Shown here piece by piece: positions 16,185 to 24,980 of a DNA stretch of 45,896 nt (position 1 is the first letter of the stretch; each line of letters begins with the position of its first letter). The notes beneath the pieces are model-generated. The model was not told the DNA's origin. It searched no databases and worked only from the letters and a program-made list of their open reading frames with translations. Position numbers and translations under genes: made by a program. Source of the DNA: JANWXR01 sp964608265 (GTDB lineage: Bacteria; Chloroflexota; Anaerolineae; Anaerolineales; UBA6663); contig CAZSNP010000040.1 in the NCBI GenBank assembly GCA_964608265.1, positions 1-45,896 on the forward strand, given 5' to 3'.

Positions 16185-16990
16185 GTAATTGCCCCCCACT
16201 CCATCAGCGTCAGCGTCTCGGCGCGACGCTTCGGGTCGATGCCGGCCTGCGCCAGCAACGCATCCACGCGTGCGGCCTCCATCCCCAGCCCGGCGGCCAG
16301 CGAGTTACGCAATTGTTTGCGCTTCTGCCCGAAGCCCGCCTTCACCACGCGGAAGAACTCATCCACATCACTGACCGGCACGGCGGGTTGATCACGCACC
16401 TCCAGGCGCACGATCGCTGACTCCACCTCGGGGCGCGGATAAAACGCGCCGGCGGGGATGCGGGCGACGATGCGCGGCGCGGCGTAGAACTGCACACTGA
16501 CCGCGAGCAGGTTCATCGCGCCAGGCCCGGCGCACATCCGCTCGGCGACCTCGCGCTGCACGGTTAACACCATGCGCGCCGGCCTCACCTCCGCTTCGAG
16601 CAGGTGACGGATGACGGCGGAGGTGATGTAGTACGGGATGTTGGCGATGACTTTGTAGAGCGGGGGTAATTGGAAATCGGCAAATGACACGTCGAGGATG
16701 TCGCCGGGGACGATTTCGACGTTGCCGTAGCCTTCGAGGACGTAGCGCAGGGCGGGCAATAGCGATTGATCAAGCTCGACGGCGACCACGCGGCGCGCGG
16801 CTTCGGCGATGTGTCGCGTCAGGCTGCCGAGGCCCGGCCCGATCTCCAGCACCGTGTCCTGCGCCGTCAACTCGGCTGCCCGCGTCACCTTGCTCAGCGC
16901 CGACTCATCAATCAGAAAATTCTGACCGAGGCTTTTCTTCGGCGTGAGGGCAAATCGGCGCAGGAGGCTGGAGAGGTGGAGAGGGCGCAA
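16172..16990 (-). CDS. rsmA: 16S rRNA dimethyladenosine transferase RsmA/KsgA
   Basis: SAM-dependent enzyme that dimethylates two adjacent adenines near the 3' end of 16S rRNA during 30S assembly. Motifs: PKKSLGQNFLIDE, LEIGPGLGSLTRHIAE (SAM site), VAVELD, GDILDV, NIPYYITS (catalytic N-I-P-Y) and FYPRPEVESAIVRLE. The frame continues to GTG 17059, but the extra 23 residues come from an 8-bp tandem repeat, so TTG 16990 (LRPLHLSSLLRRF) is preferred; that choice is uncertain. It lies just downstream of the 3D-domain lipoprotein gene on the same strand. Confidence 0.93.
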   Translation of the reverse strand: MRPLHLSSLLRRFALTPKKSLGQNFLIDESALSKVTRAAELTAQDTVLEIGPGLGSLTRHIAEAARRVVAVELDQSLLPALRYVLEGYGNVEIVPGDILDVSFADFQLPPLYKVIANIPYYITSAVIRHLLEAEVRPARMVLTVQREVAERMCAGPGAMNLLAVSVQFYAAPRIVARIPAGAFYPRPEVESAIVRLEVRDQPAVPVSDVDEFFRVVKAGFGQKRKQLRNSLAAGLGMEAARVDALLAQAGIDPKRRAETLTLMEWGAITNNQ

Positions 16991-16993
16991 AGT

Positions 16994-17024
16994 GGGTGAC
17001 AGGGTGACAGGGTGACAGGGTGAC
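16994..17024. repeat. GGGTGACA tandem repeat, about 4 units
   Basis: Four 8-bp units (the last one lacking its final base) sit directly upstream of the likely rsmA start. If the longer GTG start were used they would encode PCHPVTLSP. Such a slippage-prone tract could vary between strains. Confidence 0.85.
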
Positions 17025-17059
17025 GGCCCATGCACCGCGTCACTCCGCCACTTCGTCAC

Positions 17060-18262
17060 TCACGGTACAGTCGAAGGGATGAGCCACACAATTTGATCCG
17101 CCGGCGGGATGGGAGTGAGGAAGTACACGGTGACTACGCGCGCCCAACTCTGGTAGTTGAAATCGTCGAAGCCGAGGTCAATGAAGCGGCCTTTCACGCC
17201 GCCGCCCGTGTCCGCCGCGAGGGCGAAGCCGTAGCCGGGCACGTACATGCGTGTGCCGAAGGGGATGTAGCGGCGATCAATCGCCACGAGGCCTTTGGTC
17301 AGCGGCTGGCCCGAGGCGGTGATGCCGTAGTTGCGGGCGGTGCGTGGCACACCGGCGCGCGACGGCGAATACGAGGTCGCATACATCGTGTACGCACGCC
17401 AATATTCGAGCACGCCGTCGGCGGTCTCGACCGTGCGCACGGTGATCTTCGTGCCGTAGCCGATGACGCGGGGCTGAGCGGCCTGCGCCAGCGTCTCGGC
17501 CTCGGCGACCCGGCTCACCTCGACCCCATCTTCGTAACGCACGCGGACGTTGCGCCGCAGCGCGCCCTCGGTCCCGGCCTGCAATGTCTGAACGGTGTCA
17601 ATGTCCGCCTCCGGCAGCGGCTGATAGATCGTCTCGCGCGGGATGGTTTGTTGCTCGGTGACGATCTCCTCGCGCACGCGCACAACTCGCAGACCGTACT
17701 CCATCGGCGTCACGTAATCAGCGCCGGCGAGGGCGAGGCCGGCCTGCGCCAGCGTCTCGGTCACGCTGCCGGGCTGCACCGACACGTTGAGCGTCCGGCC
17801 ATCCGCTACGATCGTCAGAGGCCGGGCGCGGATAAGGGTGAGGGTGAGATTTGGGGTGAGGGCAGACTCAGCCGAGGGCTGCACGATATCGGCGGCGGAG
17901 AGGCGGATACCGGCCTGCCAGAGCGCCTCGCCCACCGTGCGGGCCGCCGTCTGCACCGTGAGCGTTTGCCCGGGGCGCGCGCTGTCCACAATCGAAACCG
18001 AGACCGCCCGGCGCACCGTCACCCTCGCCGGGGCGGCATCGCGTGCGTAAACGCCATCCACCCGCACGCCGTCTGCCCACACCTCATCCGCCTCGGCCAG
18101 CGGTACACCGGCCTCGTGCAGAATTGCCATTGGGTGGGTGGCTGTGCTTTCGACGACGAGGGAGGCGCCATCGGCTTCGACCCACACAGTAGGGGGTGCG
18201 GCGGGCGGCGCGGCGCAGCTATTCAGCCACAGCAGGGCGACGAGGAGATAACGCTTCATCAA
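17060..18262 (-). CDS. DUF348-G5-3D domain lipoprotein (YabE/Rpf-like)
   Basis: A 400-aa exported protein. The N-terminus MMKRYLLVALLWLNSC has a lipobox-like end with Cys16. Then follow three DUF348-type repeats (VVESTATHPMAILHEAGVPL; VQTAARTVGEALWQAGIRL; VSVQPGSVTETLAQAGLAL), a G5-like domain (REEIVTEQQTIPRETIYQPLP...TLQAGTEGALRRNVRVRYEDG) and a C-terminal 3D domain (MYATSYSPSRAG...GLVAIDRRYIPFGTRMYVPGYGFALAADTGGGVKGRFIDLGF) with the Asp triad typical of MltA/YabE-type enzymes. Likely a peptidoglycan-remodelling, surface-anchored protein. Confidence 0.9.
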   Translation of the reverse strand: MMKRYLLVALLWLNSCAAPPAAPPTVWVEADGASLVVESTATHPMAILHEAGVPLAEADEVWADGVRVDGVYARDAAPARVTVRRAVSVSIVDSARPGQTLTVQTAARTVGEALWQAGIRLSAADIVQPSAESALTPNLTLTLIRARPLTIVADGRTLNVSVQPGSVTETLAQAGLALAGADYVTPMEYGLRVVRVREEIVTEQQTIPRETIYQPLPEADIDTVQTLQAGTEGALRRNVRVRYEDGVEVSRVAEAETLAQAAQPRVIGYGTKITVRTVETADGVLEYWRAYTMYATSYSPSRAGVPRTARNYGITASGQPLTKGLVAIDRRYIPFGTRMYVPGYGFALAADTGGGVKGRFIDLGFDDFNYQSWARVVTVYFLTPIPPADQIVWLIPSTVP

Positions 18263-18341
18263 AACTTGAACCGCAAAGGAGGCGAAGGGGGCAAAGGAAT
18301 TCCTTGCATGCTCGGCGTCCGTTGCGGTTCACACAAAAACG

Positions 18342-18448
18342 CACTCGGGCAGGCAACCCGGCGGCACCCAGAGAAGACTCCTTATCGCTGCTGCCTTCCG
18401 GCCCTGACGAGGTTCGAAGGTCTCTGCCGCGCCGGACCCACCCGAGCG
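18342..18448 (-). ncRNA. ffs: 4.5S-type signal recognition particle RNA
   Basis: The minus strand contains the conserved SRP core CGTCAGGGCCGGAAGGCAGC with the capping tetraloop, followed by GCGATAAGG. The flanks pair as a long hairpin: CTCGGG near the 5' end with CCCGAG near the 3' end. It binds Ffh for cotranslational membrane targeting. Ends are approximate, set by the terminal pairing. Confidence 0.93.
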
Positions 18449-18567
18449 CGCGACGGATTATAGCAGCGACCGGCGAACAGGGGCGTGAACGGAGATGAGT
18501 GAACCGTCAACAGCACGACACCGCCCCTGCCCCGACTGTTTTCTGTCTACAGGCTACTGTTGACTGG

Positions 18568-19812
18568 CTACCGGCTTCTCTCTTCCCAGATCTCCGCCAG
18601 CTTCACGCAAACTCGCAGCGCCGACTCCATATCCTGCACGCACACCCATTCGAGCGGGCCGTGAGCGTTGTGGCAACCGTCGAAGATGTTGGGCGTGGGC
18701 AGGCCGCGCTCAGTGAGGCGCGAGCCATCGGTGCCGCCCCGGATCGGGCGTTCAATCGGCGCGAGGCCGACCGCGCGCACTGCCTCGAAGGCATACTCCA
18801 CCGGGCGCATATCATCTTTGAGCCAGTAGCCCATGTTGCGATAGCTCGCTGTTATCTCGCACGTGATCCGCGCCCGCGGCTCACTGCCCTGCAACGCTTC
18901 GCACAGCGCGCGCAGGCGTCCGCCGTGCGCGGTGAGTTGTTCGTTATCGAAATCGCGCAGGATGAATTTGATGACGGTGCGCGCGGCGTTACCCTCGACC
19001 GTAACGGGATGGACGTAGCCCTGCCGGCCCTCGGTTGTTTCCGGGCTGATGTTCTCACGGGGCAGCGCGGCCAGCAGTTTGCCGGCCAGGTGCACGGCGT
19101 TAACCATGCCGTGGGCTTTCGCCCAGCCGGGGTGAGTCGCCACGCCCTCGATCGTCACTGTCGCCGCGTCGCCCGAAAACGTCTCCCAGTTGATCTCGCC
19201 CGGATACTCGCCGTCAAGGGTGTATGCCACGTCCGCGCCGAGTTGCTTGAGATCGAGCTTGTCCACCCCGCGCCCGATCTCCTCATCGGGGTTGAAGCAG
19301 ATGCGGATGGGGCCGTGCCTGATCTCACGATGGCGCAGCAGGTGCTCGGCCAGCGTCATCACGACCGCGACGCCGGCCTTGTCGTCCGCGCCGAGCAGGG
19401 TGAGGCCGCTGGCGGTGACGATGTCTTTGCCAATCGCGCTTTTCAGATCGGGGTCTTTGGCCGGGTCGAGCACCCGTCGCGCATCGTCCGGCAGCGCAAT
19501 CGGCTGGCCGTCGTAGTTGCGATGCACGATGGGTTTGACGCCCTCGCCGGAGAAGTCGGGCGCGGTATCCACGTGGGCGGTGAAGGCCAGGGTGGATATA
19601 CGTTTCATACTGGTCGCGGGGATCGTGGCCAGCACGTAGCCTTGCTCGGTGAGGGTGACATCGGCTGCGCCCAACGCGCGCAACTCCTCGGCCAGCATCC
19701 GCAACAAATCCCACTGCCCCGGCGTGCTGGGTGTCGTGTCGGAGTTCGGGTCGCTGGTGGTGTGAACTTGAACGTAGCGCAGGAAACGGGAGAGGAGTGT
19801 ATCGGTGGTCAT
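18568..19812 (-). CDS. pepT: Peptidase T, tripeptide aminopeptidase
   Basis: About 414 aa from ATG 19812 (MTTDTLLSRFLRYVQVHTTSD); ATG 19824 is an alternative. It is an M20B di-zinc peptidase removing N-terminal residues from tripeptides in the cytoplasm. Visible: AHVDTAPDFSG (metal His/Asp), LLGADDKAGVA (bridging Asp), NPDEEIGRG (catalytic Glu), the dimerisation domain, RGGTDGS and the C-terminal HNAHGPLEW metal His. Length and motifs are complete. A CTCTCCC/GGGAGAG repeat at 19866-19900 lies upstream. Confidence 0.96.
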   Translation of the reverse strand: MTTDTLLSRFLRYVQVHTTSDPNSDTTPSTPGQWDLLRMLAEELRALGAADVTLTEQGYVLATIPATSMKRISTLAFTAHVDTAPDFSGEGVKPIVHRNYDGQPIALPDDARRVLDPAKDPDLKSAIGKDIVTASGLTLLGADDKAGVAVVMTLAEHLLRHREIRHGPIRICFNPDEEIGRGVDKLDLKQLGADVAYTLDGEYPGEINWETFSGDAATVTIEGVATHPGWAKAHGMVNAVHLAGKLLAALPRENISPETTEGRQGYVHPVTVEGNAARTVIKFILRDFDNEQLTAHGGRLRALCEALQGSEPRARITCEITASYRNMGYWLKDDMRPVEYAFEAVRAVGLAPIERPIRGGTDGSRLTERGLPTPNIFDGCHNAHGPLEWVCVQDMESALRVCVKLAEIWEERSR

Positions 19813-19978
19813 GTCATGAAACATCTCGGCCCCCCACACCCGCCCTGCATTTCCGAGTTCACTCCCCTCTCCCAGCGGGAGAGGGGTTGGGGGTGAGGGA
19901 GAACCCCCGGCCGTTACCGCTCAAAGGACGGATGAGGGCCATTATACGCCATCGCTCTTGTGCCCGACGATGAAGGAG

Positions 19979-22003
19979 TTACACCCGCACGACGTGATAG
20001 CGCTGGATGAAGGCCAGCGGGTCGGCGTACACGCGCTCGACCTCGGGGCGGTTGTCGCCGGGCCAGTGACCGGGCGTGCTGCGCAGGATGGGATCGGTGG
20101 CGATATCGAAGTGGAGGTGATAGTTGTTCGGCGCGTACTCGCCGATGGTGCACAGGAACTGCCCGCGCCCCACGACCTGCCCCTCCTGCACTTGCAGATT
20201 GTTCACATGCGCGTAACGCGCCCACACCACGCGGTCCTCGCCCGGCACCGGATGTTCGACGACGACGACGTTGCCCCAACTCGCGCCCAGCCGGCGCGCC
20301 CACAGCACCGTGCCGTAACCGATGGCGTACACCGGCGCGTCCTTATCCGCGATCACGCCCCCGTCGAGGTTGAGATCGCCGCCGGTGTGAATGGCGTAGC
20401 CGCTGCCGAGGCGGTAGCGCGTGCCGCGCGGATTGACGTCGAACCAACTGCCGCACCAAAACGCATACCCGCCCGTCGTGCGCCGGCCGGTGGGGATGAG
20501 GCTGCGCCGATCCACATCCGTGCCCACCGGCGAATCAAGGCCAACGCTCGTCGAGGCAGCCTGCGTTACGGGCCGCCACCGAATCGCGCCGAACGCGATC
20601 TCGAATCGCCCGCTCGGGTGCGTGGCCGGATCCACAAAGGTGATATCCGCTACGTTCACGCGGCCCGCATCGCCCTTCGCCGGGTCGAGGTCGAATTGCG
20701 AGACGGGCGGGCTGCCGGGCACGCCGTTGACGACGCTGCCGACGAGCGGCACCCATTCGTCGCTGAAGGTGGCCTGGTTCAACACAACGGTGGTTTCGCG
20801 CCGCTGCCCGTTTGGATAATCCACAATGAAATAATGAGCGTCGGGCACATACGCATTTCGCCCGGGGATGAAGGCTTCAATCGTGTACTTGCCCCGCCCG
20901 ATGAGTCGTGGCACATAGCTCACGTACAGCAATTGATTGTTGTACGAAGCGGGCCGATACGCGTACGGCCGCCCGTTCACATCCACCGCCACCTGCCACG
21001 TTTGGCTGGCGACCGCCGGGTCTTCGTAATAGCTGATCGAGAATTCGCCGGTGCGTTCGTTATCGGGATCAACGGCCACGAGCAGCGGCGGCGCGTCCGG
21101 CGGCACGGGAGGCCGGCCGACGACGATGGGCGGCGGTGGGGGGGGCGGCGGAGGCGGGGGCGGCGGCCCGCCGCCGGGCACCGGCACCTTCGCCAGCTCC
21201 GCAAGATCAGCCTGCCCGAGTCCCTCATCCGGTATCGACAACCCGCGCCCGTAGCGATACCACGACAGCCCGCGCGCGCCGAAGCGGGTGGCGGCGATGT
21301 CGGCCGTCACCGGGATGTCGCTCGCGGGGTAAATGCCGATGCTGCCGCCGGGCGAGTAGCCCTGCAACATCGGGTACACCGGCTTGCCCCAGTTGCCGAT
21401 GATGTTGTAGCAGTTGGTCAGCGCCGTGGTCGCGCTCTGCCCGAAGTGGAAGTGATAGACCATCGGGTGCAGGCTATCAATGTACGGGAACCAGATGCTC
21501 TGCACCCACAACCGCGCCGGGCGGTTGGCGCGGTAATCGAAGATCAACCCAATGTGGAAGTCGGGGCCGAGGCGGTTGCGCAGCCCCTGCGCCAGCGCGC
21601 GCGCGGCGTTCTGGTCGCCGACCCAGTAGGCCGGGCCTTCCTCCAAATCGAGCAACAGCGATTTGACGCCCGGGACCTGGCACACCTCCACGAAGCGGTC
21701 GAGTTCGGCGGCCGCCGTGTTGCCGCGCACCACCCCCCACGCGTGCATCTCCAGCCCCTTCGAGGCCAGCGTGTCGGCCCAGCGGCGCACGTCGGCGGCG
21801 GAGTTGATGTTGAGGTTGGGCTTGCTGCTGTCGAACGCGCCCTGCCAGACGTTGCCGTTATTGGTCTTCACCATCACGCCGTTGATGTTGGGCGCGCCGG
21901 CGCGCAGGTTGTCGCCGAATTGCGCGATGGTGGTCTCGTTGATCGAGCGCGGCGTCCAATACACCAGCGAGAGGCGGCCGTCGTAGAAATTGGGTTGGCC
22001 CAT
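19979..22003 (-). CDS. Large LytM (M23)-type protein with polyproline linker and golvesin-like domain
   Basis: About 674 aa from ATG 22003; an in-frame ATG at 22036 is an alternative. Residues 1-265 look like a TIM-barrel glycoside-hydrolase-like domain (GLEMHAWGVVRG, SLLLDLEEGPAYWVG, HIGLIFDYRANRP, HPMVYHFHFG). Then comes a run of about 13 prolines, a golvesin-like beta domain (YTIEAFIPGRNAYVPDAHYFIVDYPNG...FDLDPAKGDAGRVNVADITF) and a C-terminal LytM domain with H539-x3-D543 and H629-x-H631. The zinc ligands are intact, suggesting peptidoglycan endopeptidase activity. No classical signal peptide is visible, so the export route is unclear. Divergent from the LCP gene. Confidence 0.85.
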   Translation of the reverse strand: MGQPNFYDGRLSLVYWTPRSINETTIAQFGDNLRAGAPNINGVMVKTNNGNVWQGAFDSSKPNLNINSAADVRRWADTLASKGLEMHAWGVVRGNTAAAELDRFVEVCQVPGVKSLLLDLEEGPAYWVGDQNAARALAQGLRNRLGPDFHIGLIFDYRANRPARLWVQSIWFPYIDSLHPMVYHFHFGQSATTALTNCYNIIGNWGKPVYPMLQGYSPGGSIGIYPASDIPVTADIAATRFGARGLSWYRYGRGLSIPDEGLGQADLAELAKVPVPGGGPPPPPPPPPPPPPIVVGRPPVPPDAPPLLVAVDPDNERTGEFSISYYEDPAVASQTWQVAVDVNGRPYAYRPASYNNQLLYVSYVPRLIGRGKYTIEAFIPGRNAYVPDAHYFIVDYPNGQRRETTVVLNQATFSDEWVPLVGSVVNGVPGSPPVSQFDLDPAKGDAGRVNVADITFVDPATHPSGRFEIAFGAIRWRPVTQAASTSVGLDSPVGTDVDRRSLIPTGRRTTGGYAFWCGSWFDVNPRGTRYRLGSGYAIHTGGDLNLDGGVIADKDAPVYAIGYGTVLWARRLGASWGNVVVVEHPVPGEDRVVWARYAHVNNLQVQEGQVVGRGQFLCTIGEYAPNNYHLHFDIATDPILRSTPGHWPGDNRPEVERVYADPLAFIQRYHVVRV

Positions 22004-22108
22004 TGTGTCGCTCACTGCGGAGTATAGCCAGGTCACACCGATACGGCTATCTCGTCTCTAACCGTTTGACCGGTTGCAAGAACCGCGCCGCGCCCGGGCA
22101 CCGATATT

Positions 22109-22145
22109 GTTACCAAAAGGTAACTTTCGCGAGCATGGCGGGTAA
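22109..22145. promoter_or_regulatory. GTTACC-AAAA-GGTAAC palindrome, candidate operator
   Basis: A perfect 16-bp palindrome (22109-22124) plus a further GGTAAC half site (22140-22145) lie between two divergent cell-wall genes, 75-110 bp upstream of the LCP start. A TACAAT at 22168-22173 may be the LCP -10, without a well-spaced -35. The regulator is unknown. Confidence 0.4.
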
Positions 22146-22219
22146 CAAAGATTGCATACTCTCTCAGTACAATAGCGCGCAATCGAGCCAGTGAATCGCG
22201 CGTCGTTGACGGTATCCGA

Positions 22220-24370
22220 ATGAAGAGACTCGCCTGCTGCTTTCTGCTTGCCTCCTTGCTGCTCGGCGCCTGTGCCGACGCCACGCCGACGCCGCGTGTC
22301 GTCGTCGTGCCGTACCGCTCGCCGGTGCCGACGTGGACGTTGCCCTTCGACCCCAGCGCCACGTCTGCGCCGCTGCGCCCGGGCGAAACACCGCCGCCGC
22401 CCACCGAGACTCTCCTCCCCACCCTCCCACCGACGGAAACGCCGACCGCGCGCCCCGGCATTGACCCGACGCTCGGCGCGGTCACGCCCAACCCGTTCAT
22501 CACGCCCGACTACCCCATCCCCGACCCGGCGCCGCAGTTGTTCCTCGACAAAGACATCTTCAACGTGCTGCTCATCGGCCGCGACACGCCCAAGGGCGAC
22601 AAGGCCTACCGCACCGACATCATGATCGTGGTCTCGATCAACAGGAAGGCGCAGTCGGTGACGCTCCTCACCATCCCGCGCGATCTGTACGTCTACATCC
22701 CCGGCTGGACGATGAACCGCATCAACACCGCCTCGGCCTACGGCGACACGATTGGCTATCCGGGTGGCGGGGTGGCCTTGTTGCAGCAGACGATTTTGTA
22801 CAACCTCGGCCTGCCCATCCACCGCTGGGCGCGGATTGACTTCGCCGGCTTCAAGCAGGTGATTGATATCCTCGGCGGAGTTGATGTGCCGGTGAGCTGC
22901 GCGATGCAGGACTGGCGGCTCAAAGATCCGTACAACCCCGATCAGGACGTGCAGGACGCCGGCAACTGGCACCTGTATACGGTCGAGGTCGGCGTGCAAC
23001 ACATGGATGGCGACCTCGGCCTGTGGTATGCGCGCTCGCGCAAGCGCAGCAGCGATTACGACCGGTCGCGCCGCCAGCATCAGGTGCTGCGGGCCATGCT
23101 CGACAAAGCCCTGCAACTCAACATGCTGCCCAAAGCGCCGGAACTCTATCAGCAGTACATTGAAATCGTGGACACCGACATGAGCATCGGCGATGTGCTG
23201 CAATTCGTGCCGCTGGCGGCGACGATGGATCGCACGCGGATCAAGAGCCGCTTCATCGGGCGCGACCACATCTGGCCGTGGACGACGCCGCAGGGCGCGA
23301 GCGTGCTGCTGCCGGATCGCGACGCCATCAGCCGCCTGCTGGAGGAGGCCTTTCAGCCGCCGCCGGAGAACGTGCTGCAGCGCGCCGGCCCGGCGGTGGA
23401 GGTGTGGAACGGAACCGGCAACGCCGCGCTCTCGCTGCTGGCCGCCGACAACCTCACGTGGGGCGGCATCGCCAACCTGCCCGGTTCCCCCGACCGCGCC
23501 GACTATGCAACCACCACCCTGTTCGATTACACGACCACGCCCAAAGGCTCCATCCGCGCCGACCTCCAACGCGTGCTCAACCTCAATGATGCCAGCGTCA
23601 TCGCCCTGCCCGATCCGAACGCGAAGTATCCGTACCGCGTGGTGCTCGGCAGCGATTACGATTCCTGCGTCAAGCCGCAATACATCGTGCGCGCCACGCC
23701 CACACCCGAGCCGGGCCTGGGCCCGCTCCCGCAGGGCGAGCCGGTGCACGCCGCGCGCGTCTTCGATCCCCCGCCGAACGTGGATGGCGATCTGGTGGAA
23801 TGGACGGCGTTAGTGTATCCGGCCAGCGAGCCGACCTTCGGCGCGGGGAACCGGGTGGATGGCGGCGATGTCTCCGGCTCGTGGAACATCGCCTGGGATG
23901 AGGGTTATCTGTACGTCGCGGTGAAGGTGAAGGACGACGTCTTTGTGCAGGATGCGGTGGGCGAGACGCTGTACAAAGGCGACAGTATCGAGCTGTGGAT
24001 CAGCCTCGACCCCGGGAGTCGCGGCCCGCAACTGACCGAGCGCGAGTTTCAAATCGGCCTCTCCCCCGGCGACCTCGCGAAAAACATCACCGGCCCGGAG
24101 GCGTATTTGTGGATGCCGGATCAATACAAAAGCCCGATCAACGACGCGCTGATCGCGGCGCGCCTGACCGAGAACGGTTACGGCATTGAGATCGCCGTGC
24201 CGTGGACGGCGCTGCGCATCACGCCGTTCGCCGGTGAGGGCTTCGGCTTCACGCTGGCCGTGAACGACAACGACACCGTCAACACCGCCGCGCAGGAGAC
24301 GCAGGTGACCAACACCAAAGGCGCGCAACTCCGCGACCCGCGCACGTGGGGGGTGCTGGTGTTGGATTGA
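22220..24370 (+). CDS. LCP family cell-wall ligase lipoprotein with C-terminal CBM9-like domain
   Basis: A 716-aa protein: lipoprotein signal LASLLLGAC (Cys18); Pro/Thr-rich linker to about residue 105; LytR-CpsA-Psr domain (DIFNVLLIGRDTPKGDKAYRTDIMIVVSIN, LTIPRDLYVYIPG, WYARSRKRSSDYDRSRRQHQVL, with the Arg/Asp residues of the phosphate site); LytR_C-like domain (VEVWNGTGNAALS) around 395-480; and a C-terminal carbohydrate-binding CBM9-like domain from about 515 (VDGDLVEWTAL...WDEGYLYVAVKVKDD...GDSIELWISLD). LCP enzymes attach glycopolymers to the wall. The last 131 bp of the gene recurs downstream of the following toxin-antitoxin pair. Confidence 0.93.
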   Translation: MKRLACCFLLASLLLGACADATPTPRVVVVPYRSPVPTWTLPFDPSATSAPLRPGETPPPPTETLLPTLPPTETPTARPGIDPTLGAVTPNPFITPDYPIPDPAPQLFLDKDIFNVLLIGRDTPKGDKAYRTDIMIVVSINRKAQSVTLLTIPRDLYVYIPGWTMNRINTASAYGDTIGYPGGGVALLQQTILYNLGLPIHRWARIDFAGFKQVIDILGGVDVPVSCAMQDWRLKDPYNPDQDVQDAGNWHLYTVEVGVQHMDGDLGLWYARSRKRSSDYDRSRRQHQVLRAMLDKALQLNMLPKAPELYQQYIEIVDTDMSIGDVLQFVPLAATMDRTRIKSRFIGRDHIWPWTTPQGASVLLPDRDAISRLLEEAFQPPPENVLQRAGPAVEVWNGTGNAALSLLAADNLTWGGIANLPGSPDRADYATTTLFDYTTTPKGSIRADLQRVLNLNDASVIALPDPNAKYPYRVVLGSDYDSCVKPQYIVRATPTPEPGLGPLPQGEPVHAARVFDPPPNVDGDLVEWTALVYPASEPTFGAGNRVDGGDVSGSWNIAWDEGYLYVAVKVKDDVFVQDAVGETLYKGDSIELWISLDPGSRGPQLTEREFQIGLSPGDLAKNITGPEAYLWMPDQYKSPINDALIAARLTENGYGIEIAVPWTALRITPFAGEGFGFTLAVNDNDTVNTAAQETQVTNTKGAQLRDPRTWGVLVLD

Positions 24371-24396
24371 GGTACACTTGCCTCGGAGAAATCGCC

Positions 24397-24594
24397 ATGA
24401 GCAGCATCACCATCTCCCTCCCCGATGAACGCTTGCAACAGCTTCGAGAGATTGCCTCGCGCTACAGCGTCGCGCCCGAAGAATTGGTCCGGGTGAGCAT
24501 TGAAGAATTGCTTGCCCGGCCCGAAGAAGACTTCCGACGCGCGCTGGAGTATGTGCTGAGCAAGAACGCCGAACTGTATCGCCGACTGGCGTGA
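24397..24594 (+). CDS. Antitoxin-like small DNA-binding protein of a Doc-type pair
   Basis: 65 aa, MSSITISLPDERLQQLREIASRYSVAPEELVRVSIEELL, a ribbon-helix-helix-like N-terminus (beta strand then two helices), followed by a C-terminal helix (EDFRRALEYVLSKNAELYRRLA) that could wrap the toxin. ATG 24397 is preceded by CGGAGA. Its stop overlaps the next start as TGATG, so the pair is translationally coupled. It is expected to neutralise the Doc-like protein and repress the operon. Confidence 0.85.
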   Translation: MSSITISLPDERLQQLREIASRYSVAPEELVRVSIEELLARPEEDFRRALEYVLSKNAELYRRLA

Positions 24595-24980
24595 TGCGAT
24601 ATCTGACCGTAAACGAAGTTCTGGGAATCTACGCTCGCGTCATGCAACAGACAGGCGGGGCAATGGGCTTGCGGGATTTGGGGGCACTTGAGTCGGCGGT
24701 CGCGCAACCCCGAATGACCTTTGGGGGCAAAGAGCTTTATCCTTCCATTGCGGACAAGGCTGCTGCGCTCGGTTATTCACTCATACAAAATCATTCATTC
24801 GTAGATGGCAACAAACGCACAGGCCACGCCGCTGTCGAAGTCTTTCTCATGCTGAACGGATATGAGTTGAGCGCCATAGTGGATGAGCAAGCCGATATCA
24901 TCTTGCGCGTGGCCGCCGGTGCAGTCGGGCGCGAAGCCTTTACGGATTGGCTGCGCGAGCACATTAAGCCTAAAGGGTGA
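24594..24980 (+). CDS. doc: Doc (death-on-curing) family Fic-fold toxin
   Basis: 128 aa from ATG 24594; a GTG at 24591 is an alternative. The Fic/Doc signature NHSFVDGNKRTGH is present with His67, Asp71, Asn73, Lys74 and Arg75. The N-terminus YLTVNEVLGIYARVMQQTGG...GLRDLGALESAVAQP and the middle IADKAAALGYSLIQNHSF match Doc proteins, which phosphorylate EF-Tu in the P1 system. Ser replaces the usual Pro in HPFxDGNKR. The stop codon abuts the second copy of the LCP 3' end, so the cassette looks inserted as a unit. Confidence 0.93.
   Translation: MRYLTVNEVLGIYARVMQQTGGAMGLRDLGALESAVAQPRMTFGGKELYPSIADKAAALGYSLIQNHSFVDGNKRTGHAAVEVFLMLNGYELSAIVDEQADIILRVAAGAVGREAFTDWLREHIKPKG

Noticed and set aside
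19866..19900. Fourth MITE copy upstream of pepT
   Set aside because: Only the GGGAGA hairpin and TGAGGG part is shared; the CAGGG terminal repeats are absent.
19958..22027. 689-codon plus-strand frame opposite the LytM-type gene
   Set aside because: No family resemblance; the minus frame has intact LytM motifs.
22152..22173. TTGCAT and TACAAT as an LCP promoter pair
   Set aside because: Only 10 bp separates them, too short for sigma-70; only the -10 is kept as a possibility.
22058..23749. 563-codon minus-strand frame opposite the LCP gene
   Set aside because: LCP protein with lipobox and motifs is on the plus strand; this frame is a shadow.
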